A DNA stretch of 51,548 nt from the NCBI RefSeq assembly GCF_001422885.1, contig NZ_LMMZ01000002.1, positions 1 to 51,548 of the forward strand. The letters run 5' to 3'. The translations under genes were made by a program, and so were the position numbers. The DNA comes from Methylobacterium sp. Leaf104. Its GTDB lineage: Bacteria > Pseudomonadota > Alphaproteobacteria > Rhizobiales > Beijerinckiaceae. Under the pieces are notes generated by a model. That model worked only from the letters and a program-made list of their open reading frames with translations, did no database searches and was not told the DNA's origin. Positions 16,913-25,771 of the stretch are shown here, piece after piece; the stretch's first letter is position 1; the number at the start of each line of letters is the position of its first letter.

Positions 16913-17722
16913 GTGCGCCTCACCGTCACCACTTGGAACATCAACTCGGTGCGCCTGCGCATCGACTCGGTCCTGCGCTTCCTCGCCGAGGCGCAGCCCG
17001 ACGTGCTCTGCCTGCAGGAGACGAAGTGCCCGGATGACGCGTTCCCCCTCAAGGCCCTGCGCGGCTCAGGCTACGAGCACGTCGTGTTCGCCGGCCAGAA
17101 GGGCTACAACGGCGTCGCGATCCTCTCGCGCTTTCCCCTCCTCACGCGCGACGTGATGGCGTTCTGCGAACGCCAGGACGCCCGCCACATCTCGGCGGTG
17201 CTGGGGCCGGAGGCAGGGAAGGCGGCCGGAATCGTGCTGCACGATTTCTACGTGCCGGCCGGCGGCGACGTGCCCGACCGCGGCCTCAACCCGAAATTCG
17301 CGCACAAGCTCGACTTCCTCGACGAACTGCGCGCCTGGGGCGGGCGGCGGGTCACGGGACCGGCGATCCTAGTGGGCGACCTCAACGTGGCGCCGCTCGA
17401 ACACGACGTCTGGTCGCACAAGCAGCTCCTCGACGTGGTGAGCCACACCCCCGTCGAGACCGAGCGCCTCGAGACCCTGCGGGGCGAGGCGGGCTGGGTC
17501 GACGCCGCCCGCCTGCTCGTGCCGGAGCCGGAGAAGATCTACACGTGGTGGAGCTACCGCTCCCCAGACTGGGCCGCCGCCAACAAGGGGCGCCGCCTCG
17601 ACCATGCCTGGGTCTCTTCCGACCTCGCCGGTACGGTCCGCGACGTCACCGTGGCCCGCTACGCGCGCGGCTGGGAGCGCCCCTCCGACCACGCGCCGGT
17701 GACGCTGACCCTGGAACTCTGA
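16913..17722 (+). CDS. xth: Exodeoxyribonuclease III
   Basis: A 269-residue AP endonuclease / 3'-5' exonuclease of base excision repair. The family marks are T-W-N-I-N-S-V-R near the start, L-Q-E-T-K with the metal-binding Glu, G-Y-N-G-V-A-I-L-S, G-D-L-N-V-A-P with the catalytic Asp/Asn, and S-D-H-A-P-V at the end. GTG 16913 gives the exact family N-terminus (V-R-L-T-V-T-T-W-N). The DNA before it is AT-richer (CTTTAAACATTTTCC), probably the promoter shared back to back with plsC. In related genomes xth often follows ftsK-lolA; here those genes are at the other end of the window. Confidence 0.94.
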   Translation: MRLTVTTWNINSVRLRIDSVLRFLAEAQPDVLCLQETKCPDDAFPLKALRGSGYEHVVFAGQKGYNGVAILSRFPLLTRDVMAFCERQDARHISAVLGPEAGKAAGIVLHDFYVPAGGDVPDRGLNPKFAHKLDFLDELRAWGGRRVTGPAILVGDLNVAPLEHDVWSHKQLLDVVSHTPVETERLETLRGEAGWVDAARLLVPEPEKIYTWWSYRSPDWAAANKGRRLDHAWVSSDLAGTVRDVTVARYARGWERPSDHAPVTLTLEL

Positions 17723-17725
17723 GGG

Positions 17726-17743
17726 CTGTCACCGGCCGGTCAT
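17726..17743 (+). promoter_or_regulatory. Pho-box-like site upstream of btaA
   Basis: CTGTCAC-CGGC-CGGTCAT: two direct half-sites 11 bp apart, each matching six of seven bases of the CTGTCAT PhoB half-site. It lies 34 bases before ATG 17778 and 55 before ATG 17799, the right place for a PhoB-activated promoter. The site overlaps the end of xth's trailer only. PhoB control of betaine lipid genes is known in rhizobia; here it is inferred from the match. Confidence 0.65.
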
Positions 17744-17777
17744 GCGCGAGGCGTAGGGGCGGCGTCCATCATCCCCG

Positions 17778-19046
17778 ATGGACAGCCCGAGAGCCCGCAT
17801 GAACCCCGCAGCACGGGCGGTCCGCCGCGAAACCAGCCTCGGCCTGACCCAGGCCGTGCATCGCAGCCGCGCCCTGTCCCGCGCCGGCCTGTCCGAACGG
17901 CTCTTCACCCTGGCCTTCAGCGGGCTGGTCTATCCCCAGATCTGGGAGGATCCGGCGGTCGACCTGGAGGCCCTGGCGCTGGGACCGGAGGACCACGTCG
18001 TCGCGATCGCGTCGGGCAGCTGCAACGTCCTCTCCTATCTCACCGCCGGTCCGGCACGGATCAGCGCGGTCGACCTCAACGGGGCGCATATCGCCCTCGG
18101 GCGCCTGAAGCTCGCGGCCCTGACCCGGTTGCCGGATTCAGCAGCCTATCTGCGCTTCTTCGGGCGCGCCGACACGACCGACAACATCGCCGCCTACGAT
18201 GCGCGGATCGCACCGCATCTCGACGCCTCCGCGCGAGCGTACTGGGAGGCCCGGCGCCTCGATGGACACCGGCGCATCGCGGCCTTCTCGGAGAACGTCT
18301 TCCGGCACGGCCTTCTCGGACGCTTCATCGGAACCGGGCACCGGCTGGCGCGGCTCTACGGCTGCGATCTTTCCGCCGTTCTCAAGGCCCGCGACCGGGC
18401 CGAGCAGCGGACCCTATTCGATGCCGATGTGGCGCCGCTGTTCGAGAAGCGCCTCGTGCGCTGGCTGATCCGGCGCCCGGCCTCCCTCTACGGCCTCGGG
18501 ATCCCTCCGGCCCAGTACCGCATCCTCGCCAAGGACCACCCGGGCGGCATGGTCGACGTGCTGCGCCACCGCCTGGAGCGCCTCGCCTGCGACTTCGACC
18601 TCGCCGACAACTACTTCGCCTGGCAGGCCTTCGGGCGCGGCTACGCGCCGGGCTCCGACGCCGCCCTGCCGCCCTACCTCCAGCCACGCCACTTCGAGAC
18701 CCTGCGGGCCCGGGCCGGACGCGTGAGCTATCGCCAGCAATCGATGACGGCGTTCCTGGCCGCCAGCCCCGACCGGAGTGCGGATGCCTACGTGCTCCTC
18801 GACGCGCAGGACTGGATGAGCGACGCCGACCTGACCGCCCTGTGGACCGAGATCACCCGCACCGCCCGGCCGGGCGCCCGGGTCATCTTCCGCACGGCCG
18901 CCGACGAGCGCTGTCTGCCGGGCCGGGTGCCGGACGGGATCCTGGACGCCTGGGATTATGCCGAGGCCGAGAGCCGCGCGGGACAGGCCCGCGACCGCTC
19001 GGCCATCTACGGCGGCTTCCATCTCTACCGCCTGCGTGCCGCGTGA
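17778..19046 (+). CDS. btaA: SAM:diacylglycerol 3-amino-3-carboxypropyl transferase
   Basis: A 422-residue BtaA (DUF3419), the first enzyme of the betaine lipid DGTS. It moves the 3-amino-3-carboxypropyl group of S-adenosylmethionine to diacylglycerol, giving diacylglyceryl-homoserine at the inner membrane. Marks are G-L-V-Y-P-Q-I-W-E-D-P (49-59), S-G-S-C-N-V-L-S-Y-L for SAM binding (79-88), and C-terminal D-A-Q-D-W-M and F-R-T-A motifs. ATG 17799 is an alternative start; neither has a strong ribosome site. The stop overlaps btaB (GTGA). A Pho-box-like site lies upstream, which fits replacement of phospholipid when phosphate is low. Confidence 0.9.
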   Translation: MDSPRARMNPAARAVRRETSLGLTQAVHRSRALSRAGLSERLFTLAFSGLVYPQIWEDPAVDLEALALGPEDHVVAIASGSCNVLSYLTAGPARISAVDLNGAHIALGRLKLAALTRLPDSAAYLRFFGRADTTDNIAAYDARIAPHLDASARAYWEARRLDGHRRIAAFSENVFRHGLLGRFIGTGHRLARLYGCDLSAVLKARDRAEQRTLFDADVAPLFEKRLVRWLIRRPASLYGLGIPPAQYRILAKDHPGGMVDVLRHRLERLACDFDLADNYFAWQAFGRGYAPGSDAALPPYLQPRHFETLRARAGRVSYRQQSMTAFLAASPDRSADAYVLLDAQDWMSDADLTALWTEITRTARPGARVIFRTAADERCLPGRVPDGILDAWDYAEAESRAGQARDRSAIYGGFHLYRLRAA

Positions 19047-19726
19047 GCGACGCCGCGCAGGCGATGGACCGGATGTACCGGCGCCAGCGCCACCTCTACG
19101 ACGCCAGCCGCAAGTTCTATCTCCTCGGGCGCGACCGGGCGATCGCGGAGCTGGCCGTGCCTGCGGCCGGCGCGGTGCTGGAGATCGGCTGCGGCACCGG
19201 ACGCAACCTCGTGCGCATCGCCCGAACCTACCCGGAGGTCGCCTGCTACGGCCTCGACGTCTCGGCGGCGATGCTCGCCACGGCCGCGCGCAGCGTCGTG
19301 CGCGCCGGGCTCGAGCCCCGCATTCGCCTCGCGCGCGGGGACGCCACAAACTTCGATCCGGAGGCCCTGTTCGGGCGGGCAAGCTTCGACCGGATCGTGA
19401 TCTCCTACGCCCTGTCGATGATCCCGCCGTGGGAGCGGGTCCTGGCCGAGGCCGCGGGACACCTCGCGCCGGGCGGCCGCCTCCATTTGGTGGATTTCGG
19501 CGATCAGGCGGGCCTGCCTTGGCCTGCCCGCAATCTCCTCAACCGATGGCTCGCAGCCTTCGCGGTGACCCCGCGTGCAGCCCTGCCGCAGGCGGTCGCG
19601 GCCGTGGCCTCCGCCTCGGACGCAGAGGCGCGGGTGTCCCAGCGCTTCCGCGGCTACTGCGTGCACGCGGTGATCACGCGCCGGGGCGGCGCAGGACCGT
19701 ATCGGCGCCAGCAGATCGCAGATTGA
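19043..19726 (+). CDS. btaB: Diacylglyceryl-homoserine N-methyltransferase
   Basis: A 227-residue class I SAM methyltransferase that trimethylates diacylglyceryl-homoserine to DGTS. The glycine-rich motif L-E-I-G-C-G-T-G (46-53), G-L-D-V-S (motif II) and a late L-A-P-G-G-R-L-H-L-V-D-F-G are visible. The start codon GTG overlaps the btaA stop (GTGA), so the two are translationally coupled, and this pairing is what identifies the methyl acceptor. Length is normal for BtaB. The strand continues with a 31-residue peptide gene about 90 bases on. Confidence 0.88.
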   Translation: MSDAAQAMDRMYRRQRHLYDASRKFYLLGRDRAIAELAVPAAGAVLEIGCGTGRNLVRIARTYPEVACYGLDVSAAMLATAARSVVRAGLEPRIRLARGDATNFDPEALFGRASFDRIVISYALSMIPPWERVLAEAAGHLAPGGRLHLVDFGDQAGLPWPARNLLNRWLAAFAVTPRAALPQAVAAVASASDAEARVSQRFRGYCVHAVITRRGGAGPYRRQQIAD

Positions 19727-19818
19727 TTCAGCCGACTCCGGAACGCCCGGGCGCGGCCTCGCATTGGGTTTCCGACATGGCGGCCGCCAGGCTGCCGACC
19801 GCAACCGGAGGTCTCACC

Positions 19819-19914
19819 ATGCGCAAGCTCCTCGTCGCCTTCCTGCTCCCGAAGCTCGTCTCCTACCTGCGCCGGCGCTATTCCGGCCGCCCGAGCCCGC
19901 GCCACTATTCCTGA
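19819..19914 (+). CDS. 31-residue hydrophobic-cationic peptide
   Basis: A tiny gene not long enough for ordinary gene finding. GGAGGT sits 7 bases before the ATG, one of the best ribosome sites in the window. The product starts MRKLLVAFLLPKLVSYL and ends in an Arg-rich tail with R-R-R-Y and S-P-R-H-Y-S: a single amphipathic or membrane-inserting helix with a basic tail. It follows btaB on the same strand and stops 3 bases before the convergent permease stop. No function is known to me; a membrane-associated small protein is likely. Confidence 0.55.
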   Translation: MRKLLVAFLLPKLVSYLRRRYSGRPSPRHYS

Positions 19915-19917
19915 GCT

Positions 19918-21390
19918 TCAGCGCGCCGGGCTCTCCTGCAGGCCCGGCGCACCCATCCGGCGCAGCCGCGCCGCCCTTCGGCCGTAGCCGAAATAGATCG
20001 CCAGCCCCAAAGCGAGCCACAGGGCGAGCCGCAGCCAGGTGTCCCCGGGCAGGCCGAGCATCAGCCCGAGGCAGGACAGGATGCCGAGGATCGGCACCAC
20101 CGGCATGCCCGGCACCCGGAAAGGGCGGGGGTGCCCCGGATCGGTCCGGCGCAGGACCAGCACGGCGGTGCAAATTACTATGAAGGCGAAGAGGGTGCCG
20201 ATGCTCACCAGTTCGCCGAGGAGATCGATCGGCACCAGGCCCGCCACCAGGGCCGTCACCGCACCGATGGTGCCCTGGCTGGTCACCGGGGTGCGGAAGC
20301 GGGGATGCACCCGGGCGAAGGCCGGCGGCAACAGCCCGTCGCGCGCCATCGCGTAGAAGATCCGCGCCTGCCCGTACAGGGCCGCGAGCGCCGCCGTCGT
20401 GAGACCGAGGATCGCCCCGATCTTGATCGCCACCGAGAAGGCGGAGAGCCCGATCACCTCCACCGCCTTGGCGATGGGGTCGGGCACGTCGAGAGCCCGA
20501 TAGGGGACGAGGCCGGTGAGCACCGCCGCCACCGCCACGTAGAGCAGGGTGCTGATGCCCAGCGAGCCCAGGAGCCCGATCGGCGCGTCGCGCTGGGGCC
20601 GGCGCGTCTCGCCGGCCGCCGTCGAGATCGTCTCGAAGCCGATGAAGGCGAAGAACACCACGCCCGCCCCGCGCAGCACCCCGCTCCAGCCGAACTCGCC
20701 GAAGGTGCCGGTGTTCTCCGGCACCAAGGGCGACCACAGGCCCGGGTCCACGTGGGCGGCGCCGATGCCCACGAAGGCCAGGATGATCGCGACCTTGATG
20801 GCCACCATCCCGGCGTTCACCCGGGCCGTTTCGCGGTTGCCGCGCATCAGCAGCAGGGTCAGCACGCCGATGATGGCCGCCGCCGGAAGGTCGAACCATG
20901 CGGTGGCCCCGCCGGGCAGGGCGCTGAAGGGGGCCGCCGTGAGAAATGGCGGCAGGTGGAGGCCGGCACTGCCGAGGAGCGAGCGGGCATAGCCCGACCA
21001 GCCCACCGCCACGGTGGCGGCGCTCATGGCGTATTCCAGGACGAGGTCCCAGCCGATGATCCAGGCGCAGACTTCACCCAGGGTTGCGTACGCATAGGTG
21101 TAGGTGCTGCCCGGAGCCGGCACCATAGCGGCGAGTTCGGCGTAGCAGAGGGCGACGAATCCGCAGGCGATGCCGCCGAGCACGAAGGACAGAGTCAGGC
21201 CCGGGCCGGCATAGTGCGCCGCCGCCGTGCCGGTCAGGACGAAGATGCCCGCCCCGATGGTCGCCCCGACACCGAGGGCCACGAGGTCGAAGGCCGAAAG
21301 GGACCGCGGCAGCTGCGCCGCCTCGCCGCCCTCAGCGGCGGCCAGGATGTCGGCGACGGATTTGCGCACGGTGAGGCTGTTGCCCGTCAT
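19918..21390 (-). CDS. Amino-acid permease, APC family (CAT/YfnA-like)
   Basis: A 490-residue inner-membrane transporter with about 12 helices. The first helix carries G-V-G-A-T-I-G-A-G-I-F-V-L-T-G, the unwound substrate-binding segment of the cationic amino acid transporter branch. Later motifs include F-F-A-F-I-G-F-E-T-I-S-T-A-A-G-E and R-R-P-Q-R-D-A-P-I-G. The C-terminal end (R-R-T-D-P-G-H-P-R-P-F-R-V-P) is typical of YfnA/CAT proteins. Proton-coupled uptake is expected; the substrate is not readable. It is convergent with btaAB and divergent from threonine aldolase, which may hint at amino-acid catabolism. Confidence 0.88.
   Translation of the reverse strand: MTGNSLTVRKSVADILAAAEGGEAAQLPRSLSAFDLVALGVGATIGAGIFVLTGTAAAHYAGPGLTLSFVLGGIACGFVALCYAELAAMVPAPGSTYTYAYATLGEVCAWIIGWDLVLEYAMSAATVAVGWSGYARSLLGSAGLHLPPFLTAAPFSALPGGATAWFDLPAAAIIGVLTLLLMRGNRETARVNAGMVAIKVAIILAFVGIGAAHVDPGLWSPLVPENTGTFGEFGWSGVLRGAGVVFFAFIGFETISTAAGETRRPQRDAPIGLLGSLGISTLLYVAVAAVLTGLVPYRALDVPDPIAKAVEVIGLSAFSVAIKIGAILGLTTAALAALYGQARIFYAMARDGLLPPAFARVHPRFRTPVTSQGTIGAVTALVAGLVPIDLLGELVSIGTLFAFIVICTAVLVLRRTDPGHPRPFRVPGMPVVPILGILSCLGLMLGLPGDTWLRLALWLALGLAIYFGYGRRAARLRRMGAPGLQESPAR
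19923..19950. terminator. Hairpin at the permease / peptide convergent ends
   Basis: A perfect 9-bp stem GCGCCGGGC / GCCCGGCGC with a 10-base loop, just after the peptide stop and inside the last codons of the permease. No T-run. It may end transcription from the btaAB side. Confidence 0.45.
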
Positions 21391-21721
21391 CGGCCGGACC
21401 TTGGCATGGGAGCAGATCGCGCGCCAACCGGCGCAAGTCCCACGCCAGAGGTTCCGCCGGGGTCATCCCGCATCGAACCGGGGCCACCCGGCCGGGCGGC
21501 AACCTGTCCGCGTTGTCAGCCAGTCGCCCCTCTGTTAGGAAGTCGGCCAGCATCAAGAGTCGGGGCGATCCCTGACGCCAACCTGCTCTCCCGGGCAAGG
21601 TGGCACCCTCCGGCAAACGGCGGGGATGTGGCCGGACCGGCAACCAAACGGGCTTCGCCATATCTTCGTTTCGGTCGGTCCCTGCGTTCCTGATGCGCGC
21701 CGTGCCAGACGAGAGCGAGCC

Positions 21722-22777
21722 ATGTCCCCCGAGCCCCAGCAATTTGCGAGCGACAACTACGCCGGCATCTGCCCCGAGGCCTGGCGCGCGATGGAGGCGG
21801 CCAACCGCGGCTCGGTACCGGCCTATGGCGAGGATCCCTGGACGAAGCGGGCGGCCGACACCTTCCGGAGCCTGTTCGAGACGGAGTCTGCGGAGGTGTT
21901 CTTCGCCTTCAACGGCACGGCCGCCAACGCCCTGGCGCTGGCCTCTCTCTGCCAGTCCTACCACAGCGTCATCTGCTCGGCCTCGGCCCATGTCGAGACC
22001 GACGAGTGCGGCGCCCCCGAGTTCTTCTCCAACGGCTCGAAGCTCCTCGTGGTGGCGAGCCCCGACGGCAAGCTGAATCCGGCCCTGATCCGCGGCGTCG
22101 CCACGGGGCGGTCGGACATCCACTTCCCGAAGCCCCGGGTGGTGACGATCACCCAGCCCACCGAGACGGGCCAACTCTACAGCCTCGCCGAAATCGGTGC
22201 GATCGCCGCCACCTGCCGGGATCTCGGCCTGCGCCTCCACATGGACGGCGCGCGCTTCGCCAATGCCTGCGCCAGCCTCGGCTGCAGCCCCGCCGACATG
22301 ACCTGGAAGGCGGGCGTCGACCTCCTCTGTTTCGGCGGCACCAAGAACGGCATGGCCGCGGGTGAGGCGATCCTGTTCTTCGATGCCGCACTGGCCGAGG
22401 ATTTCGGCTACCGCTGCAAGCAGGCGGGGCAGCTCGCCTCGAAGATGCGCTTCCTCTCGGCACCCTGGGTCGGCGTGCTGGAGAATGGGGCCTGGCTGCG
22501 CCATGCGGCTCATGCCAATGCCTGCGCCCAGCGTCTCGCCGCAGCCGTGTCGGAGGTGCCCGCCTTCGCGCTGATGTTTCCGGTGGAGGCCAACGCGGTG
22601 TTCCTGCGGGCCGCGCCCGAGCACCTTGAGGCCCTGCGCGTCCGGGGCTGGCGCTTCTACACCTTCATCGGCGGCGGTGCCCGCTTCATGTTCGCCTGGG
22701 ATTCGGATCCGGCCCGAATCGACGCGCTGGTCAGGGACCTCCGCGCGGTGGCCGGCACCGAGGCCGCCGCGGCCTGA
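21722..22777 (+). CDS. ltaE: Low-specificity L-threonine aldolase
   Basis: A 351-residue PLP enzyme cleaving L-threonine or L-allo-threonine to glycine and acetaldehyde. Early marks are F-A-S-D-N-Y-A-G and V-P-A-Y-G-E-D-P-W, then H-M-D-G-A-R-F-A-N-A with the PLP-ring Asp, and C-F-G-G-T-K-N-G with the Schiff-base Lys208. Length is normal. ATG 21722 gives the family's short N-terminus; the frame is open upstream without likeness. Divergent from the amino-acid permease, so the two may share control. A weak 7-bp hairpin (22778-22784 with 22799-22805) follows the stop. Confidence 0.9.
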   Translation: MSPEPQQFASDNYAGICPEAWRAMEAANRGSVPAYGEDPWTKRAADTFRSLFETESAEVFFAFNGTAANALALASLCQSYHSVICSASAHVETDECGAPEFFSNGSKLLVVASPDGKLNPALIRGVATGRSDIHFPKPRVVTITQPTETGQLYSLAEIGAIAATCRDLGLRLHMDGARFANACASLGCSPADMTWKAGVDLLCFGGTKNGMAAGEAILFFDAALAEDFGYRCKQAGQLASKMRFLSAPWVGVLENGAWLRHAAHANACAQRLAAAVSEVPAFALMFPVEANAVFLRAAPEHLEALRVRGWRFYTFIGGGARFMFAWDSDPARIDALVRDLRAVAGTEAAAA

Positions 22778-22951
22778 GCCACCCTGCCAGGCACCGGTGG
22801 GTGGCCGCGACACCCCGAGGGCTGGCGTCGGGGCAGGTTTCGTGTATGGTCCGCGCCGCTCCGACCCGTGCGAACGGGGCCGGGGCACAAGCTGCTTGTG
22901 GGCTTGACCGTGCTGGACGACATCCCGGCACCGGCCATCCACGAGCGTGGC

Positions 22952-22973
22952 GCGGCCCTCGCGACGAGGCCGC
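22952..22973 (+). promoter_or_regulatory. Leader hairpin before rpsO
   Basis: GCGGCCCTCG pairs with CGAGGCCGC (one bulged base) around CGA, about 33 bases before the rpsO ATG. Ribosomal protein S15 represses its own translation through leader structures in several bacteria. Whether this one does is unknown. Confidence 0.3.
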
Positions 22974-23006
22974 CCTTTCCGAAAACCCGTACCGAAAGGC
23001 ACTGCG

Positions 23007-23276
23007 ATGTCGATCACGGCAGAGCGCAAGACCGCGCTCATCAAGGAATACGCGACCGGCGGCAAGGACACCGGTTCTCCGGAGGTTCAGGTGGCGATCC
23101 TCACCGAGCGGATCACCAACCTCACCGGCCACTTCAAGACCCACGGCAAGGACAACCATTCCCGCCGCGGCCTCCTGAAGATGGTCTCGCAGCGCCGCTC
23201 GCTGCTCGACTACGTTAAGCGCAAGGACGAGGCCCGCTACCGCAGCCTCATCGAGCGTCTCGGCATCCGCCGCTAA
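23007..23276 (+). CDS. rpsO: 30S ribosomal protein S15
   Basis: An 89-residue S15, the small-subunit protein that binds 16S rRNA helices 20-22 early in assembly. It is full length, with the family marks [16 protein letters not shown] and R-R-x-L-L-D-Y. GAAAGG lies about 8 bases before the ATG. pnp follows after 206 bases, the classic rpsO-pnp order. The usual truB upstream gene is absent here; threonine aldolase takes that place. Confidence 0.97.
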   Translation: MSITAERKTALIKEYATGGKDTGSPEVQVAILTERITNLTGHFKTHGKDNHSRRGLLKMVSQRRSLLDYVKRKDEARYRSLIERLGIRR

Positions 23277-23289
23277 GCACGGCGTTCAC

Positions 23290-23316
23290 GCGGTTCCGGG
23301 CCCGGCCCGGGGCCGC
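23290..23316 (+). terminator. GC-rich hairpin between rpsO and pnp
   Basis: GCGGTTCCGGGC pairs with GCCCGGGGCCGC (two G-U pairs) over a CCG loop, 14 bases after the rpsO stop and followed by GTTTCG. It could be a partial terminator or a processing structure, as found between rpsO and pnp in enterobacteria. Confidence 0.5.
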
Positions 23317-23482
23317 GTTTCGACAGTTCGGGCTGCCGGAATGGGTCCGGCCACCCGAAGACCCGGGCGACTTGAAGGCGGATGCGTCGGGGACAGGATC
23401 GCGGGGGGTGCAGCGCGCGGCGCCCCCCGCCATCTTGCCCCTGACGGCGCCGGGTTCGCCCGACCGCAGGAAGGTGAGACAT

Positions 23483-25654
23483 ATGTTCGATATCCAACGC
23501 GAAGAGCTGATGTGGGGCGACCGCAAGCTCGTCCTCGAGACGGGCAAGGTCGCCCGCCAGGCCGACGGCGCCGTGATGGCGACCTATGGCGAGACCTCGG
23601 TGCTCGCCACCGTCGTGTCCGCCAAGGAGCCCAAGGCCGGCATCGATTTCCTGCCCCTCACCGTGAATTACCAGGAGCGCGCCTACGCCGCCGGCCGCAT
23701 CCCCGGCGGGTACTTCAAGCGCGAGGGCCGTCCGTCCGAGAAGGAGACCCTGGTCTCCCGCCTCATCGATCGTCCGATCCGCCCCCTCTTCATCGAGGGC
23801 TGGCGCAACGACACCCAGGTCGTCGTCACCGTCCTGACCCACGACCTCGAGAACGATCCCGACATCCTCGCGATGGTGGCGGCCTCCGCCGCTCTGACGC
23901 TCTCGGGCGTGCCCTTCATGGGCCCGATCGGCGCCGCCCGCGTCGGCTATGCCAACGGCCAGTACAGCCTGAACCCGCTGGTCGCCGACCTCGAAGCCTC
24001 CTCCCTCGACCTCGTCGTTGCCGGCACCCAGGACGCCGTCCTGATGGTCGAGTCCGAGGCCAAGGAGTTGAGCGAGGAGGTTCTGCTCGGCGCCGTGATG
24101 TTCGGCCACAAGCATTTCCAGCCGGTGATCGAGGCGATCATCCGCCTCGCCGAGAAGGCCGCCAAGGAGCCCCGCAACTTCTCCGCGCCCGAGAACGGCG
24201 ACGTGGAGGCCGCGGTTCTGGAGGTCTGCGAGTCCGACCTCCGCGCCGCCTACAAGAACACCGTCAAGCAGGAGCGCTACGCCGCCGTCGACGCCGTGAA
24301 GGCGAAGGTCATGGCCGCCCTTTGCCCCGCCGAGGGCGAGGCCCGCTTCCCGGCGGAGAAGGTCAAGGCCGCGTTCAAGGAAGCGCAGTCGAAGGTCGTG
24401 CGCTGGAACATCCTCGACACCGGCTCGCGCATCGACGGCCGCGACGTGCGCACCGTGCGACCGATCGAATCCCAGGTCGGCGTGCTGCCCCGCGCCCATG
24501 GCTCCTCGCTGTTCACCCGCGGCGAGACCCAGGCCCTCGTGGTCGCCACCCTGGGCACCGGCGAGGACGAGCAGTTCATCGACGCGCTCGAAGGCACCTA
24601 CAAGGAGACCTTCCTGCTGCACTACAACTTCCCTCCCTACTCGGTGGGCGAGACCGGCCGCATGGGCTCCCCGGGCCGCCGCGAGATCGGCCACGGCAAG
24701 CTCGCCTGGCGTGCCGTGCACCCCGTGCTGCCGCCGGCCCACGAGTTCCCGTACACGATCCGCGTGGTGTCCGAGATCACCGAGTCGAACGGCTCCTCTT
24801 CGATGGCTTCCGTCTGCGGCGCCTCGCTGTCGCTGATGGATGCGGGCGTGCCCCTGCGCCGGCCCGTCGCCGGCATCGCCATGGGCCTCATCCTCGAGGG
24901 TGAGCGCTACGCCGTGCTGTCCGACATCCTCGGCGACGAGGATCACCTCGGCGACATGGACTTCAAGGTGGCCGGCACCGAAGCCGGCATCACCTCGCTG
25001 CAGATGGACATCAAGATCGCGGGCATCACCGAGGAGATCATGAAGGTCGCCCTGCATCAGGCGCAGGAAGGCCGCGTCCACATCCTGGGCGAGATGGCGA
25101 AGGCGCTCACCGACGCCCGTCCCGAGCTCGGCGAGTACGCGCCGCGCATCGAGACCATGCAGATCCCCACCGACAAGATCCGGGAAGTGATCGGCACCGG
25201 CGGCAAGGTGATCCGCGAGATCGTCGAGAAGACCGGCGCCAAGATCAACATCGACGACACCGGCACCGTGAAGATCGCGTCCAGCGACGGCAAGGCCATC
25301 AAGGCCGCCTACAACTGGATCCGCTCGATCGTGGCGGAGGCCGAGCCGGGCATGATCTATGACGGCACCGTCGTGAAGACGATGGAGTTCGGCGCCTTCG
25401 TGAACTTCTTCGGCGCCAAGGACGGCCTCGTCCACATCTCGGAACTCGCCGCCGCGCGGGTCGCCAAGGTGACGGACGTCGTCAAGGAGGGCCAGAAGGT
25501 CAAGGTGAAGTTCCTCGGCCAGGACGACCGCGGCAAGATCCGCCTCTCGATGAAGGTCGTCGACCAGGAGACCGGCGAGGACATCACCGAGAAGCTCAAG
25601 GCCGAGCGCAACGCCGAGCAGGACCGCGCCCGCGGACCCCGCCAGGAGGCGTGA
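23483..25654 (+). CDS. pnp: Polynucleotide phosphorylase
   Basis: A 723-residue PNPase, the phosphorolytic 3'-5' exoribonuclease of mRNA decay, usually trimeric. Two RNase PH-like cores are joined by a helical linker; the second core carries [23 protein letters not shown] domain follows (about 560-620, [11 protein letters not shown]), then S1 (about 630-700, [15 protein letters not shown]). The tail after S1 is short and charged. AGGAAGGTGAG precedes ATG 23483. A strong hairpin follows. Confidence 0.97.
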   Translation: MFDIQREELMWGDRKLVLETGKVARQADGAVMATYGETSVLATVVSAKEPKAGIDFLPLTVNYQERAYAAGRIPGGYFKREGRPSEKETLVSRLIDRPIRPLFIEGWRNDTQVVVTVLTHDLENDPDILAMVAASAALTLSGVPFMGPIGAARVGYANGQYSLNPLVADLEASSLDLVVAGTQDAVLMVESEAKELSEEVLLGAVMFGHKHFQPVIEAIIRLAEKAAKEPRNFSAPENGDVEAAVLEVCESDLRAAYKNTVKQERYAAVDAVKAKVMAALCPAEGEARFPAEKVKAAFKEAQSKVVRWNILDTGSRIDGRDVRTVRPIESQVGVLPRAHGSSLFTRGETQALVVATLGTGEDEQFIDALEGTYKETFLLHYNFPPYSVGETGRMGSPGRREIGHGKLAWRAVHPVLPPAHEFPYTIRVVSEITESNGSSSMASVCGASLSLMDAGVPLRRPVAGIAMGLILEGERYAVLSDILGDEDHLGDMDFKVAGTEAGITSLQMDIKIAGITEEIMKVALHQAQEGRVHILGEMAKALTDARPELGEYAPRIETMQIPTDKIREVIGTGGKVIREIVEKTGAKINIDDTGTVKIASSDGKAIKAAYNWIRSIVAEAEPGMIYDGTVVKTMEFGAFVNFFGAKDGLVHISELAAARVAKVTDVVKEGQKVKVKFLGQDDRGKIRLSMKVVDQETGEDITEKLKAERNAEQDRARGPRQEA

Positions 25655-25699
25655 GCCGCACGCCTTGGCCGGGTGCGCGAGTGCCCGGCCGAACGGTCG

Positions 25700-25745
25700 A
25701 AACGTGAAGAGCGCGGTCCCGGCGGGGGCCGCGCTCTTCACGTTT
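25700..25745. terminator. Strong bidirectional terminator between pnp and phnN
   Basis: A perfect 17-bp stem, AAACGTGAAGAGCGCGG (25700-25716) and its complement (25729-25745), with a 12-base loop. The A-run on the left and TTT on the right let it end both pnp (plus) and phnN (minus). It is the longest perfect inverted repeat I saw in the window. Confidence 0.85.
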
Positions 25746-25771
25746 GAGTCCTGTCGGTCGGGTCTCGTCGT

